A DNA stretch of 64,000 nucleotides, from contig NZ_SLUI01000019.1 in NCBI RefSeq assembly GCF_004339805.1, forward strand, positions 1-64,000, written 5' to 3'. Positions 8,356 through 18,335 of this stretch are shown piece by piece (within the stretch, counting starts at the first letter, position 1; each line of letters begins with the position of its first letter). Made by a program: the position numbers and the translations under genes. The notes below the pieces were generated by a model. That model was not told where the DNA came from. It saw nothing but the letters and a program-made list of their open reading frames with translations, and searched no databases. The DNA is from Anaerospora hongkongensis (GTDB taxonomy: Bacteria > Bacillota > Negativicutes > Sporomusales > DSM-15969).

Positions 8356-9323
8356 TATACCACTCCTTGGCGTAATAAGTCAGTAAGGTGAATGATTCCA
8401 ATTGCCCGGAACTGATCATCAACTACCGGCAATACGGTAATCGGACGCGGTTTATTTTTTTCCATGAGGTTAAGCGCCTGAGCCGCTAACCTGTCTTTCG
8501 TAATGGTTCGCGGGGTTTTGGTCATGATTGTTTCTACCGGGCGGTCCAGAAAATCATGGCCTTTTTCCAGGCCTCTACGGATGTCACCATCGGTAACAAT
8601 TCCCAGAAGTCTGCCTGCCTTATCCACTACCGAAGTAACGCCTAAGCCCTTGGCTGTCATGACAAATAATGCCTCTTTGACTAATCTGTCGGCCAGAACG
8701 ATCGGATTATCTTCACCGGTATGCATAACATTCTCAACCGTTAATAACAATTTACGACCTAAGGAACCACCAGGATGAAACAGAGCAAAATCTTCCGGCG
8801 TAAATTTCCGGCTCGACAAAAGGGCTACTGCCAGAGCATCGCCCATGGCAAGTGCAGCTGTTGTGCTGGCAGTTGGGGCGAGTCCCATCGGGCAAGCTTC
8901 TTTCTCTACCGCCACATCCAAAAATACATCCGCATTCTGGGCCAGTGTGGACTGCTCCCGGCCGGCCATGGCAATAATCCGGGCACCGATTCGCCGGATA
9001 GCAGGTAAAATGCCGATTACTTCTGCAGTTTCCCCACTATTGGATAAAGCGAGAACAATATCTTCACTGGTAACCATCCCTAAATCACCATGGATACCTT
9101 CAGCAGGATGGAGAAAAAAGGATGGTGTACCCGTACTGGCCAGTGTGGCAGCAATTTTTTTGCCGATTAGGCCCGATTTGCCCATGCCCGTAACGATTAC
9201 CCGGCCCTGGCCTTGCAGTATGAGTTCGACGGCAGCAGTAAACTGCCCGTTGATCCGTGGAATCAGTGCTTCAATTGCTGCCGCTTCTGCAGCAAGAACC
9301 TGGCGTGCTTGTTCAATAATCAC
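8355..9323 (-). CDS. kdsD: D-arabinose-5-phosphate isomerase
   Basis: Interconverts ribulose-5-P and arabinose-5-P, the entry step to Kdo. An N-terminal SIS sugar-isomerase domain (VIVTGMGKSGLIGKKIAATL; LALSNSGETAEV) is followed by two CBS domains (HTGEDNPIV..., then ETIMTKTPRTI...), the standard KdsD architecture. I choose the GTG at 9323 (VIIEQARQVLAAEA), which has GGAGGAG eight bases upstream and gives 322 residues as usual. The open frame continues to 9401 but that part overlaps a dispersed repeat and is not protein-like. Confidence 0.95.
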   Translation of the reverse strand: MIIEQARQVLAAEAAAIEALIPRINGQFTAAVELILQGQGRVIVTGMGKSGLIGKKIAATLASTGTPSFFLHPAEGIHGDLGMVTSEDIVLALSNSGETAEVIGILPAIRRIGARIIAMAGREQSTLAQNADVFLDVAVEKEACPMGLAPTASTTAALAMGDALAVALLSSRKFTPEDFALFHPGGSLGRKLLLTVENVMHTGEDNPIVLADRLVKEALFVMTAKGLGVTSVVDKAGRLLGIVTDGDIRRGLEKGHDFLDRPVETIMTKTPRTITKDRLAAQALNLMEKNKPRPITVLPVVDDQFRAIGIIHLTDLLRQGVV

Positions 9324-9360
9324 AACAGCATCTCCTCCTCTCGTTAGTCGCTTTTCTGCA

Positions 9361-9415
9361 AGATGAGATCGCCGCGTCATTGCGACTGGAAAGCAGTGCA
9401 ATGTGACAATCTCAT
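9361..9415. repeat. Short dispersed repeat between kdsA and kdsD
   Basis: Element with terminal inverted repeats ATGAGAT...ATCTCAT (AGATGAGATCGCCGCGTCAT at the left, GTGACAATCTCAT at the right), able to fold into a hairpin. Same family as 5358-5400, 25861-25897 and 49895-49933. Confidence 0.75.
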
Positions 9416-9434
9416 GTTTTATAAGTGATAAAGT

Positions 9435-10259
9435 TTATTTATGCTTGCGCACAACTTGATCAAGCGCAATTAAGTCCTTCAGCAAATCTTCCAGTTGATT
9501 AATATACAACATATTTGGGCCGTCCGACAGCGCTTCGGCCGGATTATCATGCACTTCCATAAACAGCATATCTACCCCGGAAGCGACTGCAGCACGGGCA
9601 AGGTTAGCAACAAATTCACGCTGACCTGTAGATGTAGTGCCGGCACCGCCAGGCAGCTGTACACTGTGCGTTGCATCAAATACGACCGGATAGCCAAGTG
9701 AACGCATGATCGGTAAAGAGCGCATATCGACTACCAGGTTATTATAGCCAAAGCTAAAGCCCCGCTCGGTGAGCAGGATTTTTTCATTTTTCGCTTCGAG
9801 AATTTTGGAAATTACATTTTTCATATCCAGCGGAGCCAGGAACTGACCTTTTTTTACATTTACCACACGTCCGGTCAACGCTGCCTCGTAGACCAAATCA
9901 GTTTGACGGCACAGAAAAGCAGGAATTTGCAGAATATCCAATACTTCTGCCGCTGCTTCCACCTGGGTAACATCATGAATGTCACTCACTACCGGAACGG
10001 CCAGTTCTTTTTTAATATGCGCCAAAATACTAAGGCCTTCTTTTAATCCAGGACCGCGAAACGAATTAAACGATGAGCGGTTCGCTTTATCGAAGGAAGC
10101 TTTAAAAATATAAGGCATTCCCAATCTCTCAGCAATTGCTTTGACAGCTTTACCGATTTCCAGGGTACGCTGGGCATCTTCAATTACACACGGTCCGGCA
10201 ATCAGCGCGATAGGCTGCTGCCCCCCTACTGTAGCGGGTCCGATTGATACATGTTTCAT
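9435..10259 (-). CDS. kdsA: Kdo-8-phosphate synthase
   Basis: Condenses arabinose-5-P with phosphoenolpyruvate to Kdo-8-P. Length 274 and hallmark blocks: [18 protein letters not shown] at the N-terminus, [12 protein letters not shown], and [11 protein letters not shown] near 200-212. Cytosolic TIM-barrel enzyme. The C in GPCVIE is the site seen in metal-dependent KdsA enzymes, but I cannot assign metal use with confidence. Overlaps kdsB by 4 bases (ATGA). Confidence 0.97.
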   Translation of the reverse strand: MKHVSIGPATVGGQQPIALIAGPCVIEDAQRTLEIGKAVKAIAERLGMPYIFKASFDKANRSSFNSFRGPGLKEGLSILAHIKKELAVPVVSDIHDVTQVEAAAEVLDILQIPAFLCRQTDLVYEAALTGRVVNVKKGQFLAPLDMKNVISKILEAKNEKILLTERGFSFGYNNLVVDMRSLPIMRSLGYPVVFDATHSVQLPGGAGTTSTGQREFVANLARAAVASGVDMLFMEVHDNPAEALSDGPNMLYINQLEDLLKDLIALDQVVRKHK

Positions 10260-10990
10260 TTGTTGTCCCTCCTTAATAGCTCATTCACTTTTTCCAGATC
10301 TTCGGGAGTATCTACGCCGATCGATTGAAATTCAGTTGTTAATACTTTTATACGGTGTCCATATTCGAGCGCCCGCAATTGCTCGAGGGATTCCGACCGC
10401 TCCAGCGGCGTCGGCTTCAGCGCGGCAAAAGTAAGCAGAAATTCCCGGCGATACGCATAAATGCCGATATGTTTATATACCGGCAGTTCTTCCACGTAAA
10501 CCCTGGGAAACGGAATCAGCGACCGTGAGAAATACAGTGCATAGCCGTTGATGTCGATTACAACTTTAACAGCACCGGGGTTGGCATACTCACTTTCGTC
10601 CATCACATGGGCCAGCGTTGCCATGGCAAGTTCAGGCGCACCATCAAAGGCAGCAGCCAGTCTGTCAATAACTTCCGGTGTGATTAGCGGTTCGTCGCCC
10701 TGAACATTAATAATAATGTCATAGTCGGCATTTGCTCGCGCGACTTCTGCTAAGCGGTCGGTACCGGTAGGATGTTCCGGTGAGGTCAGCATCGCTTGGC
10801 CACCGAAGCCCAGTACGGCATCATAGACCAGTTTATTATCCGTCGCGACCAGCACTTCCTCCGGACGCTTTGCCTGACTGGCCCGCTCGTATACATGCTG
10901 AATCATTGGTTTGCCGGCAATCATTGCCAGCGGTTTGCCCGGTAGACGGGTAGAGGCATATCTGGCAGGAATGACACAAAGAAATTTCAT
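10256..10990 (-). CDS. kdsB: CMP-Kdo synthetase
   Basis: Activates Kdo with CTP to CMP-Kdo, the donor for WaaA. The nucleotide-binding N-terminus is [16 protein letters not shown], and the sugar-binding part has VQGDEPLI and the conserved [10 protein letters not shown] prefer the ATG at 10990 ([11 protein letters not shown]), placed after GAGGTGG, over an in-frame GTG three codons earlier. 244 residues, normal size. Confidence 0.97.
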   Translation of the reverse strand: MKFLCVIPARYASTRLPGKPLAMIAGKPMIQHVYERASQAKRPEEVLVATDNKLVYDAVLGFGGQAMLTSPEHPTGTDRLAEVARANADYDIIINVQGDEPLITPEVIDRLAAAFDGAPELAMATLAHVMDESEYANPGAVKVVIDINGYALYFSRSLIPFPRVYVEELPVYKHIGIYAYRREFLLTFAALKPTPLERSESLEQLRALEYGHRIKVLTTEFQSIGVDTPEDLEKVNELLRRDNK

Positions 10991-11001
10991 CAAAACCACC
11001 T

Positions 11002-12144
11002 CTATTTCAGGGTTTCTTCAATTAAATGCATAAATTCTTCATAGCCGTCCAGAAAGCGCACTTCAATTCCGAGCACATAGACAGGCAAGGGACGGTGGGA
11101 GTGGATAAATTCGGCCGGAATTTTCACTGCATCTTTTTCTGTCGTCACAAGCGCAGTCGCACCTTTTTTTACGGCTCGCTCCATTGCCCATTGCATCTCC
11201 GTCATGGTGTAATGATGGTGATCGGGAAAGCGCAGCGAGTCGATTACATTGACTTCAATGTCGGCAATTGTCTGTTCAAAGGAGGAGGGATTACCGATTG
11301 CTGAAATAGCGGCAACTGCCTGTCCCCGAACGTTTTCCAAAGCGATCCCGCAGTCACGTACCCCTTTATACCAGCTCTCGATCTCAATAAACCACCGTGG
11401 GCGATGAATGCTTTCTACAACCAGCGCTTTATCATTATACCGAGCCAAGGTGTCGCGAATAGAATCACGGTCATTATCCGTTGACTGGTCCACTTTGGTA
11501 AGCAGGAAAGCATGTGCCCGGTTCAAATTGCGTAAAGGCTCCCGCAGCGTTCCTCGCGGCAACAGACAGTTATTGCCAAAACGGTTAAGTGCATCAATGA
11601 GTACAATATCCAAATCCCGGGCCAGTTGCCAGTGCTGGTAAGCATCATCGAGAATAATGACCTGCGCATTCAGTTGTTTTACGGCATATTCGCCGGTCAC
11701 TGCCCGCTCTTTACCAATCACGACAGGAATACCCGGCAGGCTTTTAGCCAAAAGATAAGCTTCATCACCCGCTTCGGCAGCAGTCATATATATTTTTTCG
11801 CCATCGGACACTAAACCAATGTCTTCTTGCCAGGTAGCCCGGTATCCCCGGTTAAGAATCACCACCCGGTATCCCATGTCACGGATTAAAGTGGCCAACC
11901 GTTGTGCTGTTGGTGTCTTGCCGGTTCCGCCGACCGTAATATTCCCCAGGCTGATAACATGGCAGGGCAGCTTATGCTGCTTTAATATCCCCCAGCGGTA
12001 CATAGAGAGTTTGACATTGACCCCCAAGGCATAGACCGCCGAAAAGATGCGAAGCACCATCAGGATGAGGATTGGCAGCAGCCCCCGCCGTTCACGGTGG
12101 ATTACCCGATATAAATATGTTTGTATTGTTTCGCGTAGGCGCAT
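11002..12144 (-). CDS. lpxK: Tetraacyldisaccharide 4'-kinase
   Basis: Phosphorylates the 4' position of the lipid A disaccharide at the inner membrane. N-terminal amphipathic/membrane helix (about 20-45), then the P-loop SLGNITVGGTGKTPTAQRL and the ILDDAYQHWQLARDLD block typical of LpxK (usually DDGxQH; here DDAYQH). 380 residues. Tightly packed between waaA and kdsB. Confidence 0.94.
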   Translation of the reverse strand: MRLRETIQTYLYRVIHRERRGLLPILILMVLRIFSAVYALGVNVKLSMYRWGILKQHKLPCHVISLGNITVGGTGKTPTAQRLATLIRDMGYRVVILNRGYRATWQEDIGLVSDGEKIYMTAAEAGDEAYLLAKSLPGIPVVIGKERAVTGEYAVKQLNAQVIILDDAYQHWQLARDLDIVLIDALNRFGNNCLLPRGTLREPLRNLNRAHAFLLTKVDQSTDNDRDSIRDTLARYNDKALVVESIHRPRWFIEIESWYKGVRDCGIALENVRGQAVAAISAIGNPSSFEQTIADIEVNVIDSLRFPDHHHYTMTEMQWAMERAVKKGATALVTTEKDAVKIPAEFIHSHRPLPVYVLGIEVRFLDGYEEFMHLIEETLK

Positions 12145-12159
12145 GTTTCGTTCCGCCTT

Positions 12160-13467
12160 CTATAAGTTATTCGCTTTTTCTAAAAGCTGTTTTAGTTGAA
12201 GGGTATTTTTATGGGCAGCTCCGCGATTTTCTTCAATAATTGCCCGGGCATTCTTGCTCATTGTTTCACTTAGCTCTTTGTTCTCAAGGACAGCTAACAG
12301 TTTATCGGTCAGCAAAGCCGGATCTTTTGCAGTAATACAGGCCTTGCGATCGGATAAGAGAGCATAAATATCTTTAAAATTAAACATGTGAGGACCAACA
12401 ACAATCGGCTTGCCGTGCGCTGCCGGCTCAAGGATATTATGTCCCCCCTGCGGTATAAGACTGCCGCCGACAAAAACAACATCGGCAATACTGTATACCC
12501 GCCCCAATTCACCAATCGTATCCAGGATAACGGTATTATGACCGCCAGCATTTTCTTTTTCCAGTTTGCTGCGCTTAACAGCTCTATGACCGGAGGCAGC
12601 TGCCATACTGACTAACTCATCAGCGCGCTGGATGTCACGAGGTGCTATTACCAGGCACGCCTGCGGAAAGCGGTTTCGTATTTTGCCAAAGGAAGTAAAC
12701 AGGCTTTCTTCTTCGCCCTTATGAGTACTTCCGGCAATGATGATCGGTCCCTGCCCGGCAAAGCCGTACTGACTGATCAGTAATTTCTGTTCGCCCTCAC
12801 TAACATCGGTATACGTTTGATCATACTTCGTGTTGCCCGTAACCATCACTCGCTGGGGATCTGCTCCTAGTTTGATGATATATTGGGCATCAATGGACGA
12901 TTGCATGCAAAACTTTACAACAGTTTGCAGCATGTCCTGCAGCACGCTGCCCAGATAGCGGTAATTGCCAAAGCTTTTGTCGCCAATCCGGCCATTGACC
13001 ATCATTACCGGTATCCCTGCTTTACGGGAAGCCTTAAGGAAATTGGGCCACAACTCGGTTTCCACCAGGAGAAAGGCCTGTGGCGCGATTTTCTTTACGA
13101 CATGGCAGCTCAGCCAGGGCAGATCAAGCGGGAAAAAAATAACCCCATCCGCCTCGGGAATAATCCGCTTGGCCATATCATAGCCGCTTGCCGTTACCAC
13201 GGAAATAACAACAACGTTGTCCGGCATTTCTTTTTTTATCTCTTTAACCATGGGGCTGGTGGCTACAATTTCCCCGACAGAAGCAGCATGCAGCCAAATG
13301 GCATTTTTATTAGCCACTTTTGCTACCGTTTCCGATGGCAGCCAGCCAAAGCTTTGCTTCAGCCGCTCACCAAACCCTGCTTCCCGGATCAGCCGGTACA
13401 GGAAGACTGGTGCAGCCAGTACTACCAGAACCAAAGCCAACAGGTTGTACAACAGATGCATATTCAT
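12160..13467 (-). CDS. waaA: Kdo transferase (GT30)
   Basis: Transfers Kdo from CMP-Kdo to lipid IVA. N-terminal membrane anchor (about 3-24), then HAASVGEI and LVETELWPNF near 115-140, and the C-terminal EPAAHGKPIVVGPHMFNF block, all characteristic of KdtA/WaaA. Whether it adds one or two Kdo residues cannot be read from sequence. Two ATGs lie 6 bases apart (13467 and 13461); the second has the better spaced AGGG. Confidence 0.95.
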   Translation of the reverse strand: MNMHLLYNLLALVLVVLAAPVFLYRLIREAGFGERLKQSFGWLPSETVAKVANKNAIWLHAASVGEIVATSPMVKEIKKEMPDNVVVISVVTASGYDMAKRIIPEADGVIFFPLDLPWLSCHVVKKIAPQAFLLVETELWPNFLKASRKAGIPVMMVNGRIGDKSFGNYRYLGSVLQDMLQTVVKFCMQSSIDAQYIIKLGADPQRVMVTGNTKYDQTYTDVSEGEQKLLISQYGFAGQGPIIIAGSTHKGEEESLFTSFGKIRNRFPQACLVIAPRDIQRADELVSMAAASGHRAVKRSKLEKENAGGHNTVILDTIGELGRVYSIADVVFVGGSLIPQGGHNILEPAAHGKPIVVGPHMFNFKDIYALLSDRKACITAKDPALLTDKLLAVLENKELSETMSKNARAIIEENRGAAHKNTLQLKQLLEKANNL

Positions 13468-13490
13468 CCCTACTTTTTTCGGTTCTGCTC

Positions 13491-15215
13491 TTACGCTTCT
13501 CTAAACTGGACCTGATACAAAGTGCTGTACAGGCCGCCAGAGGCAAGCAGCTCGCTGTGCGTTCCCTGCTCCACAATGCGTCCTTTGTCCAGGACAACGA
13601 TCATATCGGCCCGCTGGACGGTAGATAGACGGTGGGCTATAACAAAAGAGGTTCGGCCGATCATCAGCTTATCTAAAGCCTGCTGGACCAGCTTTTCGCT
13701 TTCCGTATCCAGCGCCGATGTCGCTTCATCTAGAACTAGAATGCGCGGATCTTTTAAAATTGCTCTGGCAATGGAGATTCGCTGTCTTTGCCCGCCGGAG
13801 AGCTTTGCACCCCGTTCGCCAATTTGCGTCTGGTATTTATCAGGCATTTTGTCAATAAAACTATGTGCATTAGCCGCCTTAGCAGCGGCAACCACTTCCG
13901 CCTCGGTTGCATCAAGGCGTCCATATAGGATGTTATCGTAAACCGTGCCGTTAAAGAGCACCGTTTCCTGCGGTACTATCCCAATTTGCTGGCGAAGCGA
14001 CTGCATGGTAACTGCGCGAATGTCTTTACCATCAACCAGAATACGGCCCTCTGTAACCTCGTAAAAGCGGGGCAGCAAATTGGCAATGGTCGTTTTCCCT
14101 GCCCCACTTGGACCGACAATTGCAACAGTCTGTCCCGGTTTTACTTCCAGTGATACCTCGCGCAGTGCATATTGTCCGGAACTATATGCAAAACTTACCT
14201 GCTGCAGCGTAACACGACCTTCCACTACCGGTAGATCTACTGCACCCGGCATGTCTTTTATATCCGGTTCGGTATCCAGTATGTCAAATACCCGCTCGGC
14301 CGCAGCCAGCGACTTTTGAATATTGCCATACACCTTACTTAGCCGTTTTACCGGATTGGACAGATTAACCACATAGATTAAGAATGCAATTAACGCTCCT
14401 GAAGTTAAATTACCATTAATTACCTCCATACCACCATACCAGATAATAACGGTTACACCGATAGCACTCAAAAACTCGATTACCGGTGTCAAAGTTGCCA
14501 ATAGTTGCGATGTTTTCATTTGAGCCCGGAAGTTAAAGAAGTTTTCCTGCTTAAATCGGTTTGTTTCGTAGTCTTCCCTGGCAAAGGATTTAATGACGCG
14601 GATACCAGAAATCGTTTCCTGTAAAATAGCGGTAATGTCAGCCGTCCGCTCTTGTAATACTCGACCGGCCTGTCGCAGCTTCTTGCCAAATGTATTAATC
14701 GCATGCAACACCAAGGGCATCGTGATTAATGTCAGCAGTGATAGTTTCCAGTGAAGGAAAAACATAGCTCCCAACGAGCCAACTAGAATCATTGCTTCCG
14801 TAACCAATTCAACCATGCTTTCGACAAGTGCCGCCTGCAATGCGGAAACGTCATTCGTTACTGAGCTCATAATAGCACCAGTCTGGCGCTTATCGAAATA
14901 ACCAAGCGATAAACGCTGCAATTGCCGGTAAACGGCTTCCCGGATATCAATAATGACTCGCTGCCCGATATAGGACATCAAGTACGTCTGTCCAAAGAAA
15001 AAAATCCCTCTCAGGAAAAAGATCAATAGTATTCCGGCGGCAATGATGTTCAGCATGACCATATCCTTATTGATCAGGACCTGATCAATAACATCTTTAA
15101 TAATCCAGGGTACCGCTAAATTACCGCCAGCAGCCAGGACAATACAGACAACAGCGGCAATCATGCGCCCCATGTATGGACGGACATAGCTAATCAGGCG
15201 TTTATACGTGTCCAT
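13491..15215 (-). CDS. msbA: Lipid A flippase, MsbA-type ABC exporter
   Basis: Half-transporter: six membrane helices (about 1-310) fused to an ATPase domain with Walker A GPSGAGKTT, signature KLSGGQRQRISIARAIL and Walker B ILVLDEATSALD. Sequence alone cannot separate MsbA from other exporters; placement directly between lpxB and waaA makes lipid A the likely substrate. ATG at 15215 (MDTYKRLISYV) has GGAGG nine bases upstream and overlaps the lpxB end by 14 bases. Confidence 0.92.
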   Translation of the reverse strand: MDTYKRLISYVRPYMGRMIAAVVCIVLAAGGNLAVPWIIKDVIDQVLINKDMVMLNIIAAGILLIFFLRGIFFFGQTYLMSYIGQRVIIDIREAVYRQLQRLSLGYFDKRQTGAIMSSVTNDVSALQAALVESMVELVTEAMILVGSLGAMFFLHWKLSLLTLITMPLVLHAINTFGKKLRQAGRVLQERTADITAILQETISGIRVIKSFAREDYETNRFKQENFFNFRAQMKTSQLLATLTPVIEFLSAIGVTVIIWYGGMEVINGNLTSGALIAFLIYVVNLSNPVKRLSKVYGNIQKSLAAAERVFDILDTEPDIKDMPGAVDLPVVEGRVTLQQVSFAYSSGQYALREVSLEVKPGQTVAIVGPSGAGKTTIANLLPRFYEVTEGRILVDGKDIRAVTMQSLRQQIGIVPQETVLFNGTVYDNILYGRLDATEAEVVAAAKAANAHSFIDKMPDKYQTQIGERGAKLSGGQRQRISIARAILKDPRILVLDEATSALDTESEKLVQQALDKLMIGRTSFVIAHRLSTVQRADMIVVLDKGRIVEQGTHSELLASGGLYSTLYQVQFREA

Positions 15216-16341
15216 TCTGAGCAACCTCCATAATTACCTGCGCCACCCGGTTAACAGCTCCTGTTTCCCCAAGCTTTTCTTTCACTTCGGCTAAGTCAGT
15301 CAAAGCTTGCTCACGAACCGTCTGATCGGTCAGCAAAGCAATGGCATGACTGGCAATATTGCCGGGAGTCACTTCGCTCTGCAATAATTCCGGCAGAATC
15401 CGACGACCGGCGATAATATTAGGCAAGCCAATATCAGGAATTTTGACCAGCAATTTCCCCAGAAGATACGTCAATGTTACCACGCGGTAAACAATAACGG
15501 TTGGCACTTTCATCAATGATGTTTCCAGCGTAGCCGTTCCAGAAGAAGCAATTGCCAAATCACAGATATTCATTAAATCATAATTATTCCCTGACGTCAG
15601 GATCACGGGAACTTTGTATTTATCAATAATTGTTTGCAGCATTTCCCGGGAAATTGTCGAAGCTACCGGTAAAAAAAACTGGCAATTCGGCACCTGTTCG
15701 ACAATTCTCTCCCCTGCTGCCAGCATGTCCGGTAATAAGCTGGTAATTTCTTGTGTACGGCTGCCTGGCATAAGCAATACATGATAGTGGTCAGGCAAGG
15801 CGGCAAAATGCTGCAGCGCCTCATCGCGTTCCATTGAAGGCTTAACAATATCAAGCAACGGATGGCCTACAAAGGTAACATTCGCCCCTGCTTCGCGATA
15901 GACATCCGCTTCAAAGGGAAAAATAGCAGCTACCCGTTCTACAATTTGGGCCACTTCTTTCGCCCGGCCTTTGCCCCAGGCCCAGGCGGACGGACTAATA
16001 TAAGAAACTACGGGAATTCCTTTTTGCCGGGCAACCTTGGCCAATTTCACATTAAAGCCGGGATAGTCAATAACGACTAATACGTCGGGCCGTTCCCGTT
16101 CCATATAGTCGCTCAGAAAATCACGCAGTCTAAACAGCCTGCGTAAATTTTTAATCACTTCGACAATGCCGATAACACCTAAGTCAGCAATATCATAAAT
16201 AATTTCCACACCGGCGTCGCGCATGGCCTGTCCGCCCATGCCGACAAGCTGCACATCAGGCTGAATCAGTTTAAGAGCGTTGGCTACACTGGCGCCATGT
16301 AAATCACCTGAAGCTTCGCCGACAGAGATCATAATTTTCAT
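15202..16341 (-). CDS. lpxB: Lipid A disaccharide synthase (GT19)
   Basis: Joins UDP-diacylglucosamine and lipid X into the lipid A disaccharide at the inner membrane surface. N-terminal ISVGEASGDLHGA and GMGGQAMRDAGVE are LpxB signatures, and the C-terminal half has VASSGTATLETSLMKVPTVI, VYRV and LPNIIAGRRILPE. 379 residues, full length. The lpxI gene (product supplies lipid X) lies just upstream. Confidence 0.97.
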   Translation of the reverse strand: MKIMISVGEASGDLHGASVANALKLIQPDVQLVGMGGQAMRDAGVEIIYDIADLGVIGIVEVIKNLRRLFRLRDFLSDYMERERPDVLVVIDYPGFNVKLAKVARQKGIPVVSYISPSAWAWGKGRAKEVAQIVERVAAIFPFEADVYREAGANVTFVGHPLLDIVKPSMERDEALQHFAALPDHYHVLLMPGSRTQEITSLLPDMLAAGERIVEQVPNCQFFLPVASTISREMLQTIIDKYKVPVILTSGNNYDLMNICDLAIASSGTATLETSLMKVPTVIVYRVVTLTYLLGKLLVKIPDIGLPNIIAGRRILPELLQSEVTPGNIASHAIALLTDQTVREQALTDLAEVKEKLGETGAVNRVAQVIMEVAQNGHV

Positions 16342-16411
16342 ATAAAAGACCTCCTGGTTTGGATGTGGGAGGATGACAAAAAAGGGGGGCCATTCGCAGA
16401 CCTCCCTTTCT

Positions 16412-17221
16412 CTATTCTACCATGGCTACAATCGTTATATTATTATTATCGGCTAACGCAAGCACATTATGCCGGTCAACCAGCAGGGTCTTACCAGCTT
16501 CAATGACCAGTGCAGTTGCATCTGCCTCAATCATTGCCTTAATAGTATCTATCCCTACTGCAGGTACGTCAAACCGCAAATCCTGATCAGGTTTGGCAAC
16601 TTTCGCCACGGTAACACTGCCCCGTCCAAGCTGACCACCCCTTAGGATACAGGCATCAGTACCCTCTATTGCTTCAACTGCCATTACAGCCTTATTCTTA
16701 ACAACCACCGTCTGACCAATATCCAGCCCGCCGATTGCTTTCGCCATGGCAAAGCCAAATTGCATATCCGCTGTTTCTGCAGTCGTCGGCTGACGTTTGC
16801 TGAGAACTCCCGGCGCAGGCATTAATTGACGGATAAACGCAGTCTGATCGAGTACGCCTATCCCAGCGGCAGCTAGCTCGCGAACGATAGCCAGCATAAT
16901 CGTATCATCACTTTGATCAGGCAGCTGCATTAGCAGCTGTTTCATGCGATCATCTAAAGCTACCGCACCGGCAAATAACAATTCTTTCGTTACCTTGCCG
17001 ATCATGGTCACTTGGGTTACCTCAGCCTGCTGTAAGGTAGTTATAATTTTGTTTAATTCTCCTGCACTGATTACGTGCAGCGTATCTGCAGCATCGGCCA
17101 GATCTGATTCTACTCCCGGGACAACAGCAATAACAGTCACGGCAAAGCCCATGCCGCGAGCGGCACGGGCAAATTCCACCGGTAACCTGCCAACGCCGGC
17201 TAACAAACCAATTTTTTGCAT
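16412..17221 (-). CDS. lpxI: UDP-2,3-diacylglucosamine diphosphatase LpxI
   Basis: Hydrolyses UDP-diacylglucosamine to lipid X; LpxI replaces LpxH in many non-gammaproteobacteria. N-terminal IGLLAGVGRLPVEFARAAR, central LLMQLPDQSDDTIML and ending DADATALVIEAGKTLLVDR-like blocks fit the LpxI (DUF1009) family. ATG 17221 follows AGGTG at six bases. No lpxH candidate is in the window, so LpxI completes the pathway here. Confidence 0.94.
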   Translation of the reverse strand: MQKIGLLAGVGRLPVEFARAARGMGFAVTVIAVVPGVESDLADAADTLHVISAGELNKIITTLQQAEVTQVTMIGKVTKELLFAGAVALDDRMKQLLMQLPDQSDDTIMLAIVRELAAAGIGVLDQTAFIRQLMPAPGVLSKRQPTTAETADMQFGFAMAKAIGGLDIGQTVVVKNKAVMAVEAIEGTDACILRGGQLGRGSVTVAKVAKPDQDLRFDVPAVGIDTIKAMIEADATALVIEAGKTLLVDRHNVLALADNNNITIVAMVE

Positions 17222-17282
17222 CTGAATCACCTATATTTTAGAATACCCGATTCTGCCTTATTTTACTTAAAACACACGTATT

Positions 17283-18104
17283 TTAGTCTGCGCTGTCTTT
17301 ACGGCTGCGGCAGATGCCCCGTTCAGCATTACGCAGGAAACGCAGCAAATGTTCAACTTCTTCGCAGGATTCCAGTTCCTGCTCCATTACGGCAATCGCC
17401 TGTGCTAAATTGAGACCGGAACGATACAAAATCTTGTACGCTTTTTTGAGATTACGGCGAGTTTGTTCGCTTAAGCCTGAGCGGGATAAGCCAACGTTGT
17501 TCAAACCGGCAACTTTTGCCGGATGACCATCAACAATAACAAAGGGTGGAACATCCTGCACTACTTTCGAGGCTCCGCCAATCATGGCATTACGGCCAAT
17601 CTTAACAAACTGGTGAACACCGGCTAAGCCGCCAATAACAGCACGGTCTTCTACAATAACATGACCGGCAAGCGTTGCTGCATTGGACATAACCACATGA
17701 TTGCCAACGATACAGTTATGAGCTACGTGCGTGTAAGCCATCAGCAGGCAATTGGAACCAATCCGCGTTTCTTCCCCCTCACCGGTTGCCCGGTTAACGG
17801 TGGCAAATTCGCGAATCTTGGTATTGTCACCAATAAAGACATAGCTTTTTTCACCACGGAATTTTAAATCCTGCGGCTCAGCCCCTATAGAGGCGCTAGG
17901 GTATATCACACAATTCTTGCCAATACTTGTCCAGCCGTCAACGACGACATGAGCACCAATCTTGGTACCGTCTCCAATAAGGACGTTTTCGCCAATTACG
18001 GCATATGGGCCAATCTCCACATCCTTACCCAGACGGGCAGCGGGATGGATGACGGCTGTTTCGTGTATTTTACGAATTGATATTACAACCGCTTCTGGTT
18101 TCAT
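17283..18104 (-). CDS. lpxA: UDP-GlcNAc O-acyltransferase
   Basis: First step of lipid A synthesis. Left-handed beta-helix hexapeptide repeats run from about residue 15 to 190 (IHPAARLGKDVEIG...), with the catalytic His in AHNCIVGN (H129) and the family-specific HQFVKIGR, followed by an alpha-helical C-terminus (SEQTRRNLKKAYKILYRSGL). 273 residues. Start ATG follows AAGGAG. Preceded by a 231-base gap with operator-like repeats. Confidence 0.97.
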   Translation of the reverse strand: MKPEAVVISIRKIHETAVIHPAARLGKDVEIGPYAVIGENVLIGDGTKIGAHVVVDGWTSIGKNCVIYPSASIGAEPQDLKFRGEKSYVFIGDNTKIREFATVNRATGEGEETRIGSNCLLMAYTHVAHNCIVGNHVVMSNAATLAGHVIVEDRAVIGGLAGVHQFVKIGRNAMIGGASKVVQDVPPFVIVDGHPAKVAGLNNVGLSRSGLSEQTRRNLKKAYKILYRSGLNLAQAIAVMEQELESCEEVEHLLRFLRNAERGICRSRKDSAD

Positions 18105-18335
18105 GGGAATTTCACTCCTTGCTACTACAGCTAAATTTATCTGTGGGGACAGCTGCTTACCAGTCTTGTCACCAAGCTGTCAGGCTGCCAAAATCGGATT
18201 TATCGTGGTCTTCATCGATTCTTTTTATATAATCCGACTGTTCAGTCGAATATTCGCGGCTTTTTTTTTGCTAAATTCGACTGATTTTTCGTTTATTTCG
18301 TCATTATCTTTATTTATTACCGGGTAATGGCCTAT
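18105..18335. promoter_or_regulatory. fabZ-lpxA spacer with CGACTG/CAGTCG repeats
   Basis: Holds the palindrome CGACTGTTCAGTCG (18235-18248) and a third half-site: CAGTCGAAT (18243-18251) pairs perfectly with ATTCGACTG (18275-18283). The two arrangements are mutually exclusive, which would suit either a dimeric regulator or an RNA switch. An AT-rich TATATAA stretch is next to it on the minus strand, but I see no good -35. It may give lpxA an internal control point inside the operon. Confidence 0.4.

Noticed and set aside
8503..9366. Long plus-strand frames opposite kdsD (91 and 173 codons)
   Set aside because: Antisense shadow of a well-conserved gene; third-position GC bias produces them.
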